Positions 1-8,100 of a stretch of 13,718 nt of DNA are shown piece after piece (position 1 is the first letter of the stretch; each line of letters opens with the position of its first letter). The notes beneath the pieces were generated by a model. It saw only the letters and a list, made by a program, of their open reading frames with translations. It searched no databases and was not told the DNA's origin. The position numbers and the translations under genes are program-made. Origin of the DNA: Prevotellaceae bacterium UBA1716 (lineage in GTDB: Bacteria > Bacteroidota > Bacteroidia > Bacteroidales > Bacteroidaceae); NCBI GenBank assembly GCA_002317225.1, contig DCIW01000230.1:1-13718 (forward strand), written 5' to 3'.

Positions 1-26
1 TCAAGAAGGCTGAGTAGTTACTAAGT

Positions 27-78
27 GTGGTAGAATGTTGGTAGAATGTTGCCTAACATTCTACCAACATTCTACCAC
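27..78. repeat. Perfect 24-bp inverted repeat made of tandem 11-bp units
   Basis: The left arm (27-50) and right arm (55-78) are exact reverse complements separated by the four bases GCCT. Each arm contains two head-to-tail copies of GGTAGAATGTT: forward at 29-39 and 40-50, inverted at 55-65 and 66-76. Pairing stops sharply beyond both outer ends. As RNA it would make a very stable hairpin downstream of the TolC-like gene, or of a gene to the left. Possible roles are a transcript 3'-end or processing structure, a regulator-binding array, or a dispersed REP-like element. The sequence does not decide between these. Confidence 0.9.
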
Positions 79-116
79 TATAAACTTATTGAATAACAGT
101 GTGTTAATGCTGTATA

Positions 117-127
117 GGTAGAATGTT
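117..127 (+). repeat. Isolated fifth copy of the 11-bp unit
   Basis: GGTAGAATGTT occurs again here, identical to the units in the hairpin at 27-78. Its start lies 77 and 88 bases from the starts of the two forward units, which are multiples of 11, so it sits on the same face of an idealised helix. On the minus-strand transcript it reads AACATTCTACC and could pair with the downstream GGTAGAATGTT units in competition with the main hairpin. Confidence 0.8.
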
Positions 128-156
128 TGCCAAAAATGGCTTAAAAAAACTTTTTT

Positions 157-1590
157 TTATTCGCCGCTTCCCAATTGTCCGCAAGTTTTCAAGTACTTGC
201 TTTGTGCAAGGAGATACTTGCATCGTGCTTCTACAGCTGAAGCTGATGCTTTCTGCCAAAGAACTTGCGATTCAAGATAGTCGGAAAGTGGTTCGGTTCC
301 AACTTCGAACTGCTGCTTGGAAGTCTTCATGTTTTGTGTGGCAGAATCAACGGATTTCTCTGTAAGAGTAATCTCGGAGGCAGCTTCGGTGAGATTGTTG
401 TATGCCTGCATTTGTTCGAGGAGCATCTTCTCGGAGAGTTCGTCTTCCTCTATCTGGGCAATGCGATGTGATGCTTTGGCCGAACGGATTTTGTTCTTGC
501 CTTCGCCAAAATGATAGATTGGGATAGAGAGCATGACGCCAGCAGAGAACGAACCGCTCTTCATAAGTGTGCTGTTCATCATCTTCATACCATTGGTATA
601 TGAATATGAAGCACCCATGATGAGGTTAGGAAGGAACTCGGAACGTGCAAGCTTGACTTTGAGCGCTGCCATCTGAGTCTTGTCGGCAAGAAGACTCTTC
701 TCAGGACGCTGGGAAATGTCACCGTTCTGTGCTTCAAGGGGTTGCACATTGTAGATGCCGTCAGTAGATACGTCAATCTTTTCGCTGAGCGGAAGTCCTA
801 CTACCTGTGCAAGATTCATCTGTGCAAGTCGAAGGCCATTCTCTGCTTTGAGAATGTTCAGTTCTGCTTCGTTGAGTTTTACTTCTACCTTAAGAGCATC
901 GTTGCGAGTCTTCATGCCATGTCGGATGGCACCTTCAACATTTTTCTGCAGTTCGAGAAGCAGGTCTTTGTATGCTTTTGCAACTTGACCAAGTTCTTTT
1001 GCCTTGATACATAGAACATAAGCCTCGTCGGTATTGAGGAGCACTTGTGATTCGGTGAGTTGGATATTAGTCTCAGCCATCTTCATGCCGAGTTGATTCA
1101 TCTTGTAGCCGGCATTTATTTTGCCACCCATATAGAGTGGCTCCACGAACGATACACTTCCTGAAAACACATTCTGAACCTTCAGTTTCCAGTAGTCTTC
1201 GGGAAGTGAAACCTCCTGAAGAAACTTGCTGAGTTCCTGCTGAACAAAACTTGCGCCTTCAGGACTGAGACTGACAGCATCGGTAATCATCTGAGTGATG
1301 CCATTAGTTACTCCAGTCTTGAGAGGAGTAATAATCTTGTTGAAATCAAAACTACCTGTAGAATAGAAGTCGATGACACGGGCACTGAATTTTGGCAGGA
1401 AGTTTGCGTACATAGCTTTTGTATCATAGCGTTGCTTTTCGAGTGTGACACGGGCTGACGCAAGATTCTTGTTATGTTCAAGAGCCTGCTTACGAGCTTC
1501 TTGAAGTGTGAGAGTGGTCTGTGCCTTCAAGCTCTCTGCTGCAAAGATACTGCAGAGGGCAAAGAGAGATATGATGAACTGTCTTTTCAT
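157..1590 (-). CDS. TolC-family outer membrane efflux protein
   Basis: This 477-residue protein is the outer membrane channel of the tripartite efflux pump encoded by this operon. It begins with a Sec signal peptide: basic MKR, a hydrophobic core to about residue 18, and a likely cleavage after ALA-like LKA at residue 23. The mature protein opens with TLTLQEARKQALEHN, the usual start of the first outer membrane efflux protein (OEP) repeat. Long Ala/Gln/Glu/Leu-rich helical stretches follow (about 160-280 and 330-470), as expected for the periplasmic alpha-barrel of TolC homologues, and the length is normal for the family. It is the last gene of the operon, 5 bp after the permease stop. The leader is a run of A residues with no Shine-Dalgarno sequence, as is usual in Bacteroidetes. 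The substrate cannot be inferred. Confidence 0.93.
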   Translation of the reverse strand: MKRQFIISLFALCSIFAAESLKAQTTLTLQEARKQALEHNKNLASARVTLEKQRYDTKAMYANFLPKFSARVIDFYSTGSFDFNKIITPLKTGVTNGITQMITDAVSLSPEGASFVQQELSKFLQEVSLPEDYWKLKVQNVFSGSVSFVEPLYMGGKINAGYKMNQLGMKMAETNIQLTESQVLLNTDEAYVLCIKAKELGQVAKAYKDLLLELQKNVEGAIRHGMKTRNDALKVEVKLNEAELNILKAENGLRLAQMNLAQVVGLPLSEKIDVSTDGIYNVQPLEAQNGDISQRPEKSLLADKTQMAALKVKLARSEFLPNLIMGASYSYTNGMKMMNSTLMKSGSFSAGVMLSIPIYHFGEGKNKIRSAKASHRIAQIEEDELSEKMLLEQMQAYNNLTEAASEITLTEKSVDSATQNMKTSKQQFEVGTEPLSDYLESQVLWQKASASAVEARCKYLLAQSKYLKTCGQLGSGE

Positions 1591-1595
1591 TTTTT

Positions 1596-4500
1596 TTACT
1601 TTTCCTTTTTAATATTAAAGAAGAGAGAGTAGAGTACAGGGATGAAGATAAGTGTCACGATTGTTCCGACAAACAAACCACCCATGATTGTGACTGCAAG
1701 CGAACCGAACATAGCATCCCAATAGAGAGGAATCATACCAAGGATGGTAGTGAGAGATGCCATCATCACCGGACGCAGACGTGACTTGGATGATATGATA
1801 AGCGCATCGTAAGGGGCAATGCCATTCTTTATCTCGAGATTGATTTCGTCCATTAGCACTATGCCGTTCTTTATCATCATGCCTATAAGTCCGAGTACAC
1901 CTACAATTGCTACAAAACCAAAAGGTTTGCCTGTCAAAAGTACAGCCGGTGTTACACCTACCACGACGAGAGGTATGCAACAGAAGATGATGGCTGGTAC
2001 GCGGTAGTTCTTGAAGAGGAGGATAAGGATTAGGATCATGATAACGATAGCCATAGGGAAAGCGTTGAAGAGATATTTCATACTCTGGTCACTGGCTTTC
2101 TTCTCGCCTCCCCATGAAAGAGAATAACCTTCTGGGAGTTTGATTTTCTCAATCTCTTCTGCAATAGTTTGGCGAGCATCCTCTGTTCCAACTCCCGGTA
2201 CTGGAGAACACTGCATACGCTGTGTGCGTTGACCATTATGGCGAACTACCACTGGTTCTTCCCATTTGATCTGAATGCCATCAGCAACTTGGCGCAGCGG
2301 AGTGGTCTGAAGTGCCTTCTCAAGCATGTCTTTCTTGCTAATTTTGCCCGAACGGATAGTATTGACGAAATCATCATCAAACATGTTTGTTACATTTGGC
2401 AGAAGACTGAATACTCGCGCATTCTCCAGATATTCAATTGGTTCGCCTTGTGCGTCGACACACTTTACATATATCTTCTCAGGGTGAATACCTTCGTAGA
2501 ATACTCCAACAGGAAGACCATCAGTATAGTTCATTACCGACATTGCAACATCCGAACGGGAGAGATTTGTTGCGCGAGCGGAAGACTGGTTGTATGCAAT
2601 GGCAAGTGTTGGGACAAGCGGCTCCCAATCGGATGTGATGAGATAGGTCTTGGAGCATCTCTCAGCAATAGCCTTGGCGCTGTCTGTCAACTGATGTAGA
2701 ATTGCAGGGTCGGGTCCATGGAAACATGCCTCGATAGGATATTTCTTGAACATCAAATTGTAGCGCTTGAACTTTAGATATGCATCAGGATACTGACGAC
2801 CAATTTCTTTTTGGAGTTCGTCAATATGATTTACGAGGTCATCAGGCGTCTTGAAGTCAATGATTAGTTCGCCGTAGGCAAGTGATGGCGTAGCAATACT
2901 ACGTACGAGGTTATAGCGTGAAGGAGTACCTCCGAGTGACATGGTGATGTGAGTGATGTAGTCGTGTTCCTTCAGTTTCTTTGAGATTGCTTTCAGGTCT
3001 TTTTCCACTTGCGGAGTATTGTTGCCCTCTGGGAGTTTGTATTCCATGTAAAGCTGGTCGTACTCCATGTCAGGGAAAAATGCCTGGTTGAGGTTCTTAT
3101 AGCAAACGAAAGCTACGCCGATAAGTGCAAATGCAATAACTACAGTAGAGATTCGGTGACCAAGCACAAAACTCATTGTTCCTTCAAGCAAATCATAGAA
3201 CTTGCCTTTGTAGGGATCTTCATCTTCATCTGACTTCTCATTGTCAGTCTTTGTTGCGAGTGTTGAATCGTAGTTCTTGTTAAATAGAAAACTATCCGCC
3301 ATGATAGGCACATGAAGCAATGCAAGTATCCAAGAGAGCAAGAGTGATACGGCAATAACGATAAAGAGATCGCGCACATAAACACCTGCTGAGTCCGGGC
3401 TGAGGAAGATTGGAAGGAAAGCAAGGATGGCAATAAGTGTGGCACCCAGCAGTGGCATAGCAGTCTGGTTGCCTATTGATGTGAGTGACTCAAGTCGTGA
3501 TTTCCCTTTCTTCTTATCAATCAGAATACCATCTACAATCACAATGGCATTGTCTACAAGCATACCCATTGCAAGAATGAAACTTGCAAGCGATACTCTC
3601 TGAAGTGTTCCGTCAAATCCTTTCAGGACAAGGAACGAACCAAATACGATTACTAAAAGTGAGATGCCGATGATAAAACCGCTCTTCAATCCCATGAAGA
3701 AAATGAGGATGACAACCACGATAAGAACTGACTCTGCAAGATTCACGAGGAACGTGTTCAGGGCATTGCTTACACGCTCTGGCTGATAAAAAACCTTCTC
3801 GCAGTTGACACCAGCAGGCATACGATGACGTAGTCTGTCCATGGTCTCATCAACCTTTGCGCCAACCTTAATGACATCGTAACTCTTGTTGCACGAGATG
3901 GAAATGCCTAAAGCTCGTTCGCCATCGCGAGCCATAGAGTTGCGGTTCACATGTTCATAGTCTTGATATACTTCTGCAATATCCTTTACTCGGAGTTGGT
4001 CGTCTTCATGTCCTTGTATAATCATATTACGTATCATGTTGACATCGTTGAATTTATCATCGACGGTAACACGCACACGCTTCTTGCCATTATCGTAGTA
4101 ACCGGCATAGAAAGTCTTGTTTTGATCGTTGAATGTGATGAGAACCTCTGAAGGCAATACGCCAAGGTTAGCCATCTTGTCCTCTCTGAGAACGATATTG
4201 ATACATTCACTTCTTTTTCCGTAGATTTCCACGCGACTTACCCCTTCAATGTCAGAGATCTCACGCTTCATGAGTTCTGCATATTCTGCAATTTCACGGT
4301 CACGAAGTCCGTCACCAGTAAGAGCATAGAACATTCCATAAACATCACCGAAGTCATCTTTTACGATAGAAGGGTAAACGCCTGATGGCATAGCTGATTG
4401 AGCGTTGGTGACAGTACGACGAAGTTTGTCCCATTCCTGCTCAATTTCCTTGTCAGGAACAGTAGTCTGCAGTTCCACAGATACAATACTGAAGTCAGCA

Positions 4501-4754
4501 TACGAATAACTTTCGATATTGGCAAGTGATGACATCGTGCGTATGCTTTTCTCAAGAGGGTCGGTCACTTCCAACTCCACTTCATGTGCAGAAGCACCAG
4601 GGAATGTGGTCACTACCATCGCCTGTTTTACTGTGATGGCAGGATCCTCGAGTTTTGACATGGAGCGGTAAGAGAGGACGCCGCCCACGACAAGACAGAA
4701 AACCAGAAAGTTGATGAGGTTTCTGTTGTCAAGTGCCCATTTGCTGAAATTCAT
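1596..4754 (-). CDS. RND efflux pump inner-membrane permease (AcrB-like)
   Basis: This 1052-residue protein has the length and duplicated architecture of AcrB-type RND transporters: TM1 at about 12-29, a large periplasmic domain, TM2-6 at about 340-490, a cytoplasmic linker rich in Asp/Glu near 500-515, TM7 at about 535-553, a second periplasmic domain, and TM8-12 at about 895-1045. Proton-relay positions are recognisable. GMLVDNAIVIVDG puts D401 where AcrB has Asp407, but the next residue is N402 rather than the second Asp. GMMIKNGIVLMDE places K962 at the AcrB Lys940 position. The N-terminal KLEDPAITVKQAMVVTTFPG is characteristic of COG0841-type multidrug permeases. Its start overlaps the adaptor stop by four bases (ATGA), implying translational coupling. 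It should drive drug or small-molecule export by proton antiport. The substrate is unknown. Confidence 0.95.
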   Translation of the reverse strand: MNFSKWALDNRNLINFLVFCLVVGGVLSYRSMSKLEDPAITVKQAMVVTTFPGASAHEVELEVTDPLEKSIRTMSSLANIESYSYADFSIVSVELQTTVPDKEIEQEWDKLRRTVTNAQSAMPSGVYPSIVKDDFGDVYGMFYALTGDGLRDREIAEYAELMKREISDIEGVSRVEIYGKRSECINIVLREDKMANLGVLPSEVLITFNDQNKTFYAGYYDNGKKRVRVTVDDKFNDVNMIRNMIIQGHEDDQLRVKDIAEVYQDYEHVNRNSMARDGERALGISISCNKSYDVIKVGAKVDETMDRLRHRMPAGVNCEKVFYQPERVSNALNTFLVNLAESVLIVVVILIFFMGLKSGFIIGISLLVIVFGSFLVLKGFDGTLQRVSLASFILAMGMLVDNAIVIVDGILIDKKKGKSRLESLTSIGNQTAMPLLGATLIAILAFLPIFLSPDSAGVYVRDLFIVIAVSLLLSWILALLHVPIMADSFLFNKNYDSTLATKTDNEKSDEDEDPYKGKFYDLLEGTMSFVLGHRISTVVIAFALIGVAFVCYKNLNQAFFPDMEYDQLYMEYKLPEGNNTPQVEKDLKAISKKLKEHDYITHITMSLGGTPSRYNLVRSIATPSLAYGELIIDFKTPDDLVNHIDELQKEIGRQYPDAYLKFKRYNLMFKKYPIEACFHGPDPAILHQLTDSAKAIAERCSKTYLITSDWEPLVPTLAIAYNQSSARATNLSRSDVAMSVMNYTDGLPVGVFYEGIHPEKIYVKCVDAQGEPIEYLENARVFSLLPNVTNMFDDDFVNTIRSGKISKKDMLEKALQTTPLRQVADGIQIKWEEPVVVRHNGQRTQRMQCSPVPGVGTEDARQTIAEEIEKIKLPEGYSLSWGGEKKASDQSMKYLFNAFPMAIVIMILILILLFKNYRVPAIIFCCIPLVVVGVTPAVLLTGKPFGFVAIVGVLGLIGMMIKNGIVLMDEINLEIKNGIAPYDALIISSKSRLRPVMMASLTTILGMIPLYWDAMFGSLAVTIMGGLFVGTIVTLIFIPVLYSLFFNIKKEK

Positions 4755-5821
4755 AAGAGTCCTCCGATATTAGATTTAGATACGGGTTTAATAATCTCCA
4801 CCTCATCACCATCTTTGATGTGATGAATACCTGTACTTACGACTTTCTCTCCATATTTGAGACCTTCGACGACAAGTGCAGTTCCGTTCTTCAAAAGGGC
4901 GTTGAGTACTATAGGACGTAGTTTTACCTTCTTTGTTTTCTCGTCATATACGAATACCATAACCTTATCATCCTTAAACATAACCGCTGAGGAAGGAATG
5001 GAGATGAGTTCGCGACCACTGATATGCTTGTTGACATATACCATTGTTGACATGCCTGGAGTTATCTTCTTACGCTCGTAGTCTCCAACAAGACGAAGAC
5101 GCATTGTGTAGAGTTGACTGCGGTTTGCCTCTTGGCTGCAACGAATCACCTGAAGACCAAAACGCTTGCCTGGGAAGATGTCAAACGAACAAGTATAATT
5201 ATAGAAGGAATCGCGTACTGCATAGTCAGAAGCAGGAAGATTGATTTCCACCTCAATATCGCTATTGCCAAAGATGGAAACTATTGGCATGCCGGCACCA
5301 ACAGTTTCGCCAGCCTCATGAAACTTGCTCTGAACGTATCCGCTTATTGGTGCCTTCAGTTTTGTGTCATTGAGTTGGTTGCGGTGGTTATTGAGTTTTT
5401 GTGTGATCTGTTCTAATCCGTAACGAGCCTTGTCATAGTTTTGGGCAGTCGTATTGCCTTCATTATACATTGCGATGACTCTTTCGCAGTCAGCCTTGAT
5501 TTGCTGATATTCTGCTGTTGTGGCATTAAGTTGAAGATTATAGTCGCGAGGGTCCATTTCTGCAATCACCTGTCCTTTGCGAACATAATCACCTTCTTTA
5601 ACTTTTACGGAAATGAGTTGGCCGCTAACACGGAATGCTGCGGCACAATCCTCTGGAGATTTTGTTTTTCCACTATAACTGTAAGGAGCAAGTGATGCTT
5701 CATCTTCAGCGGTTGCAATGTTAACACATTTTACTTCAGGTGCACTCTCCGTCTTTTGCTTACATCCTGTAAATGCAAAAACTACTGCAAGAAGTACAAT
5801 TGTATAAAAATCTCGTTTCAT
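4751..5821 (-). CDS. RND efflux periplasmic adaptor (membrane fusion lipoprotein)
   Basis: This 356-residue membrane fusion protein is expected to link the permease to the TolC-like channel. The N-terminus is a lipoprotein signal with lipobox FTGC, acylated cysteine at residue 20. The lipoyl-like half-motif GQLISVKVKEGDYVRKGQVI (about 67-86) is followed by a helical hairpin (about 95-150) containing QLNATTAEYQQIKADCERV. The second lipoyl half, LKAPISGYVQSKFHEAGETV, comes after it, then beta-barrel and membrane-proximal domains ending near IKDGDEVEIIKP. The order is standard for AcrA/HlyD-type adaptors and the length is typical. It is the first gene of the efflux operon. I see no nearby TetR/MarR-type regulator and no convincing promoter in the 44 bp before it, so it may be co-transcribed with ligA or use a promoter inside the ligA 3' end. 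Confidence 0.94.
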   Translation of the reverse strand: MKRDFYTIVLLAVVFAFTGCKQKTESAPEVKCVNIATAEDEASLAPYSYSGKTKSPEDCAAAFRVSGQLISVKVKEGDYVRKGQVIAEMDPRDYNLQLNATTAEYQQIKADCERVIAMYNEGNTTAQNYDKARYGLEQITQKLNNHRNQLNDTKLKAPISGYVQSKFHEAGETVGAGMPIVSIFGNSDIEVEINLPASDYAVRDSFYNYTCSFDIFPGKRFGLQVIRCSQEANRSQLYTMRLRLVGDYERKKITPGMSTMVYVNKHISGRELISIPSSAVMFKDDKVMVFVYDEKTKKVKLRPIVLNALLKNGTALVVEGLKYGEKVVSTGIHHIKDGDEVEIIKPVSKSNIGGLL

Positions 5822-5865
5822 GTATTTTGTTATTTAAATTTAGTTATGCTTGGTAAATGGAAATG

Positions 5866-7908
5866 CTATTCGATCATGCTAAGGAAGGTGTCTTCATCAA
5901 TAATCTGCACTCCAAGTTTGTTTGCTTTCTCAAGTTTGGCGGGCCCCATATTGTCGCCGGCAAGGATGAAGGAAGTGTTCTTTGAAATGCTGCCTACATT
6001 CTTGCCACCATTCTTCTCAATAAGAGCTTTGTACTCATCGCGAGAATGCTTGGCAAAAACACCACTTATCACAATTGATTTGCCTGCAAGCTTATCCGTT
6101 TGTCCTTCAAGAGCTTCTTCGGAGAGGGAGAACTGAAGCCCTGCTTCTTGGAGGCGACGAAGGATGTCGAGGTTCTTTTCGTCGTGGAAATAACGGATGA
6201 TGCTCTCTGCAACCACTTGTCCTACCTTTTCCACTTCCATGAGTTCTGCAAGGGTTGCATTTTGAAGTGCCTCCATATTCTTGAAATGACGTGCAAGGAG
6301 TTTTGCTGTTGTTTCACCAACGAAGCGTATTCCTATAGCAAAGACTACTCGTTCGAATGGAACTTGCGTACTCTCCTTGATAGCATTCACTGCTTTAACC
6401 GCTGAAATAGTACGGTTCTTGTTGAAGTTGGCAATCTGTGCCGCATTAAGAGTATAAAGATCAGCAATGTCGTGAATGAGTCCACGCTGATAGAAATCGT
6501 CAACTGTCTCTGGACCAAGACTATCTATATTCATCGCCTTACGAGAGATGAAATGCTCAATACGACCTTTGATTTGAGGTGGACACTCAGTGTCGTTAGG
6601 GCAATAATGGGCAGCCTCACCTTCATATCGAACGAGAGTTGCACCACATTCTGGACAAGTGCTGATGAACTGAACCTTCTGCAAATCAGGAGTTCGTTGT
6701 TCCTTGTCAACACCAACTACCTTAGGGATGATTTCTCCACCTTTCTCCACATATACCATATCTCCAATATGGAGGTCTAACTCATTGATGATATCTGCGT
6801 TATGGAGTGAAGCACGCTTAACGATAGTTCCGGCAAGTTGTACTGGATTCATATTGGCAACAGGAGTGACTGCACCTGTTCGTCCTACTTGATAAGTCAC
6901 TTCGTTGAGGCGTGTACAAGCTCGTTCTGCCTTAAACTTATATGCTATTGCCCAACGTGGACTCTTGGCTGTGTATCCAAGATGACGTTGTTGACGGATA
7001 CTGTTGACTTTGAGAACGATACCATCTGTTGCGACAGGAAGGTTCTTGCGTTCAGTATCCCAATAGTTTATGAAGTCGAGAACCTCTTGAAGAGTCTTAC
7101 ATTTCTTCATTCCTTCCGAAATCTTAAAGCCCCATTTCTTGGCTTCTTGAAGGTTTTCGTAGTGTTTTCCGTTGGAGAAATCAACGGAAACAGGGGCTGC
7201 GAAAAGAGAAGGAGGTTCGTTCTCGCCAAGAAGATAATATAGGTATGCATCGAGCTTGCGTTGGGCAACAAGTTCAGATTTCTGTGATTTGAGTGTACCC
7301 GAAGCGGCATTGCGAGGATTGGCAAAGAGAGGTTCTTCGTTTGCTTCGCGTTCTGCATTAAGTGCTTCGAACGATGTCCAAGGAAGAAGAATTTCACCAC
7401 GAATCTCGAATTGCTTAGGATAACCGCTACCTTCTTTCAATCGAAGAGGTATGCTCTTGATAGTGCGAACGTTAGCAGTGACATCATCACCTTGAACTCC
7501 ATCACCGCGAGTGACTGCTTGAGTGAGTTGACCGTCAATATAAGTAAGTGAGATGGACAGTCCGTCGTACTTCATCTCGGCACATATCTCAAACTCCTCT
7601 CCCTCAAGTCCGCTGCTAACACGTTCATAGAACTCGCGTACATCCTGCTCATTGTAGGTGTTTGCAAGTGAGAGCATTGGGTACTTATGGGCAACTTGCT
7701 TGAACTGTTGGTTTAGATCGGAGCCTACTCGTTGGGTAGGGGAGTTAGGGTCTGCCATATCCGGATGTTCTGCTTCGAGGTCTTGGAGGCGGTGCATCAT
7801 TTGGTCGAAGTCGTAGTCGGAAATGGTTGGCTGACTGAGTACGTAGTAATTATAGTTGTGCTGTTCGAGGTCTTTTCGAAGCTGCAATATTTCTTCTTTG
7901 TATGTCAT
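5866..7908 (-). CDS. ligA: NAD-dependent DNA ligase LigA
   Basis: This 680-residue protein seals nicks in replication and repair using NAD+. The N-terminal Ia region includes HNYNYYVLSQPTISDYDFD (about 17-35). The nucleotidyltransferase domain carries the adenylated lysine in KYDG at 113-116, with TRGDGVQGDDVT at about 133-144 and the ANPRNAASGTLK motif near 196-207. An OB fold contains VGRTGAVTPVA (about 341-351). The zinc finger has C418, C421, C436 and C442. Helix-hairpin-helix repeats lie at about 455-575, and a C-terminal BRCT domain at about 605-680 contains GVFAKHSRDEYKALIEKNGG. An in-frame ATG 17 codons upstream (7959) would run translation through the likely promoter and add a non-homologous hydrophobic leader, so I chose the ATG at 7908, giving MTYKEEILQLRKDL. 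The gene is complete and looks intact. Confidence 0.97.
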   Translation of the reverse strand: MTYKEEILQLRKDLEQHNYNYYVLSQPTISDYDFDQMMHRLQDLEAEHPDMADPNSPTQRVGSDLNQQFKQVAHKYPMLSLANTYNEQDVREFYERVSSGLEGEEFEICAEMKYDGLSISLTYIDGQLTQAVTRGDGVQGDDVTANVRTIKSIPLRLKEGSGYPKQFEIRGEILLPWTSFEALNAEREANEEPLFANPRNAASGTLKSQKSELVAQRKLDAYLYYLLGENEPPSLFAAPVSVDFSNGKHYENLQEAKKWGFKISEGMKKCKTLQEVLDFINYWDTERKNLPVATDGIVLKVNSIRQQRHLGYTAKSPRWAIAYKFKAERACTRLNEVTYQVGRTGAVTPVANMNPVQLAGTIVKRASLHNADIINELDLHIGDMVYVEKGGEIIPKVVGVDKEQRTPDLQKVQFISTCPECGATLVRYEGEAAHYCPNDTECPPQIKGRIEHFISRKAMNIDSLGPETVDDFYQRGLIHDIADLYTLNAAQIANFNKNRTISAVKAVNAIKESTQVPFERVVFAIGIRFVGETTAKLLARHFKNMEALQNATLAELMEVEKVGQVVAESIIRYFHDEKNLDILRRLQEAGLQFSLSEEALEGQTDKLAGKSIVISGVFAKHSRDEYKALIEKNGGKNVGSISKNTSFILAGDNMGPAKLEKANKLGVQIIDEDTFLSMIE

Positions 7909-7931
7909 GGTAATATGTAAAATTATAATTG

Positions 7932-7965
7932 CAAAGTTAATCAAAATAATTGATATCATAGCAAA
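7932..7965 (-). promoter_or_regulatory. Probable ligA promoter (Bacteroidetes type)
   Basis: On the minus strand TAACTTTG (7939-7932) fits the Bacteroidetes -7 consensus TAnnTTTG exactly and ends 23 bases before the ligA ATG at 7908. A TTTG at 7965-7962 could act as the -33 element, but the 22-base spacer is slightly long. This placement also supports the shorter ligA start. Confidence 0.55.
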
Positions 7966-8023
7966 TTTCTGACATCTATCTTTATTTTTTATCGTTTTGC
8001 TTTCCTCTTTTCAACGTTTTTTG

Positions 8024-8031
8024 TATCTTTG
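8024..8031 (+). promoter_or_regulatory. Probable dapA promoter -7 element
   Basis: TATCTTTG, followed by CA, matches the Bacteroidetes -7 consensus TAnnTTTG exactly and lies 69 bases before the dapA ATG. No well-placed TTTG -33 box is present: the nearest, at 7996-7999, leaves a 24-base spacer. It is divergent from the ligA promoter within the same 192-bp gap. The implied leader of about 60 bases is A-rich near the start codon and shows no recognisable riboswitch fold. Confidence 0.6.
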
Positions 8032-8100
8032 CACGAAAATTGTGTTTTTAGAAGCACCAACAACTAACTTTAACGGTAAAAAGTATCGTACACATCATTT

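Larger units (their letters stand above)
1..156. other. Gene-free stretch downstream of the efflux operon
   Basis: This stretch lies 3' of the TolC-like gene, whose stop codon is at 157-159. All three forward frames close within the first 24 bases (stops at 11-13, 15-17 and 22-24), so at most a few C-terminal codons of a leftward neighbour could be present, and I cannot tell which frame would be used. It holds the inverted repeat at 27-78, a further copy of the same 11-bp unit at 117-127, a small GCCA/TGGC dyad at 129-140 and an A7-C-T8 run at 143-158. No classical GC-rich terminator followed by a T-run is visible for the efflux operon. Confidence 0.7.

Noticed and set aside
1..24. C-terminal codons of a neighbouring plus-strand gene
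   Set aside because: All three forward frames end within 24 bases and nothing discriminates among them, so no gene can be supported.
143..158. A7-C-T8 run as an intrinsic terminator of the efflux operon
   Set aside because: The self-complementary A/T run has no GC stem and almost no loop, and the adjacent GCCA/TGGC dyad is only 4 bp, so this is not a convincing terminator.
2169..2699. Open frame of 176 codons on the plus strand within the RND permease gene
   Set aside because: It is antisense to a strongly conserved coding region, and its translation has no recognisable domain and shadow-like composition.
5756..6136. Plus-strand open frame spanning the adaptor/ligA junction
   Set aside because: It is antisense to both the adaptor start and the ligA BRCT domain, with no promoter or ribosome binding site.
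7909..7959. Upstream in-frame ATG for ligA at 7959
   Set aside because: The added 17 residues are hydrophobic, are not part of the LigA family N-terminus, and cover the likely -7 element at 7932-7939.
8032..8100. Riboswitch in the dapA leader
   Set aside because: The leader is about 60 bases, A-rich and without paired helices, far too short and unstructured for a lysine riboswitch.
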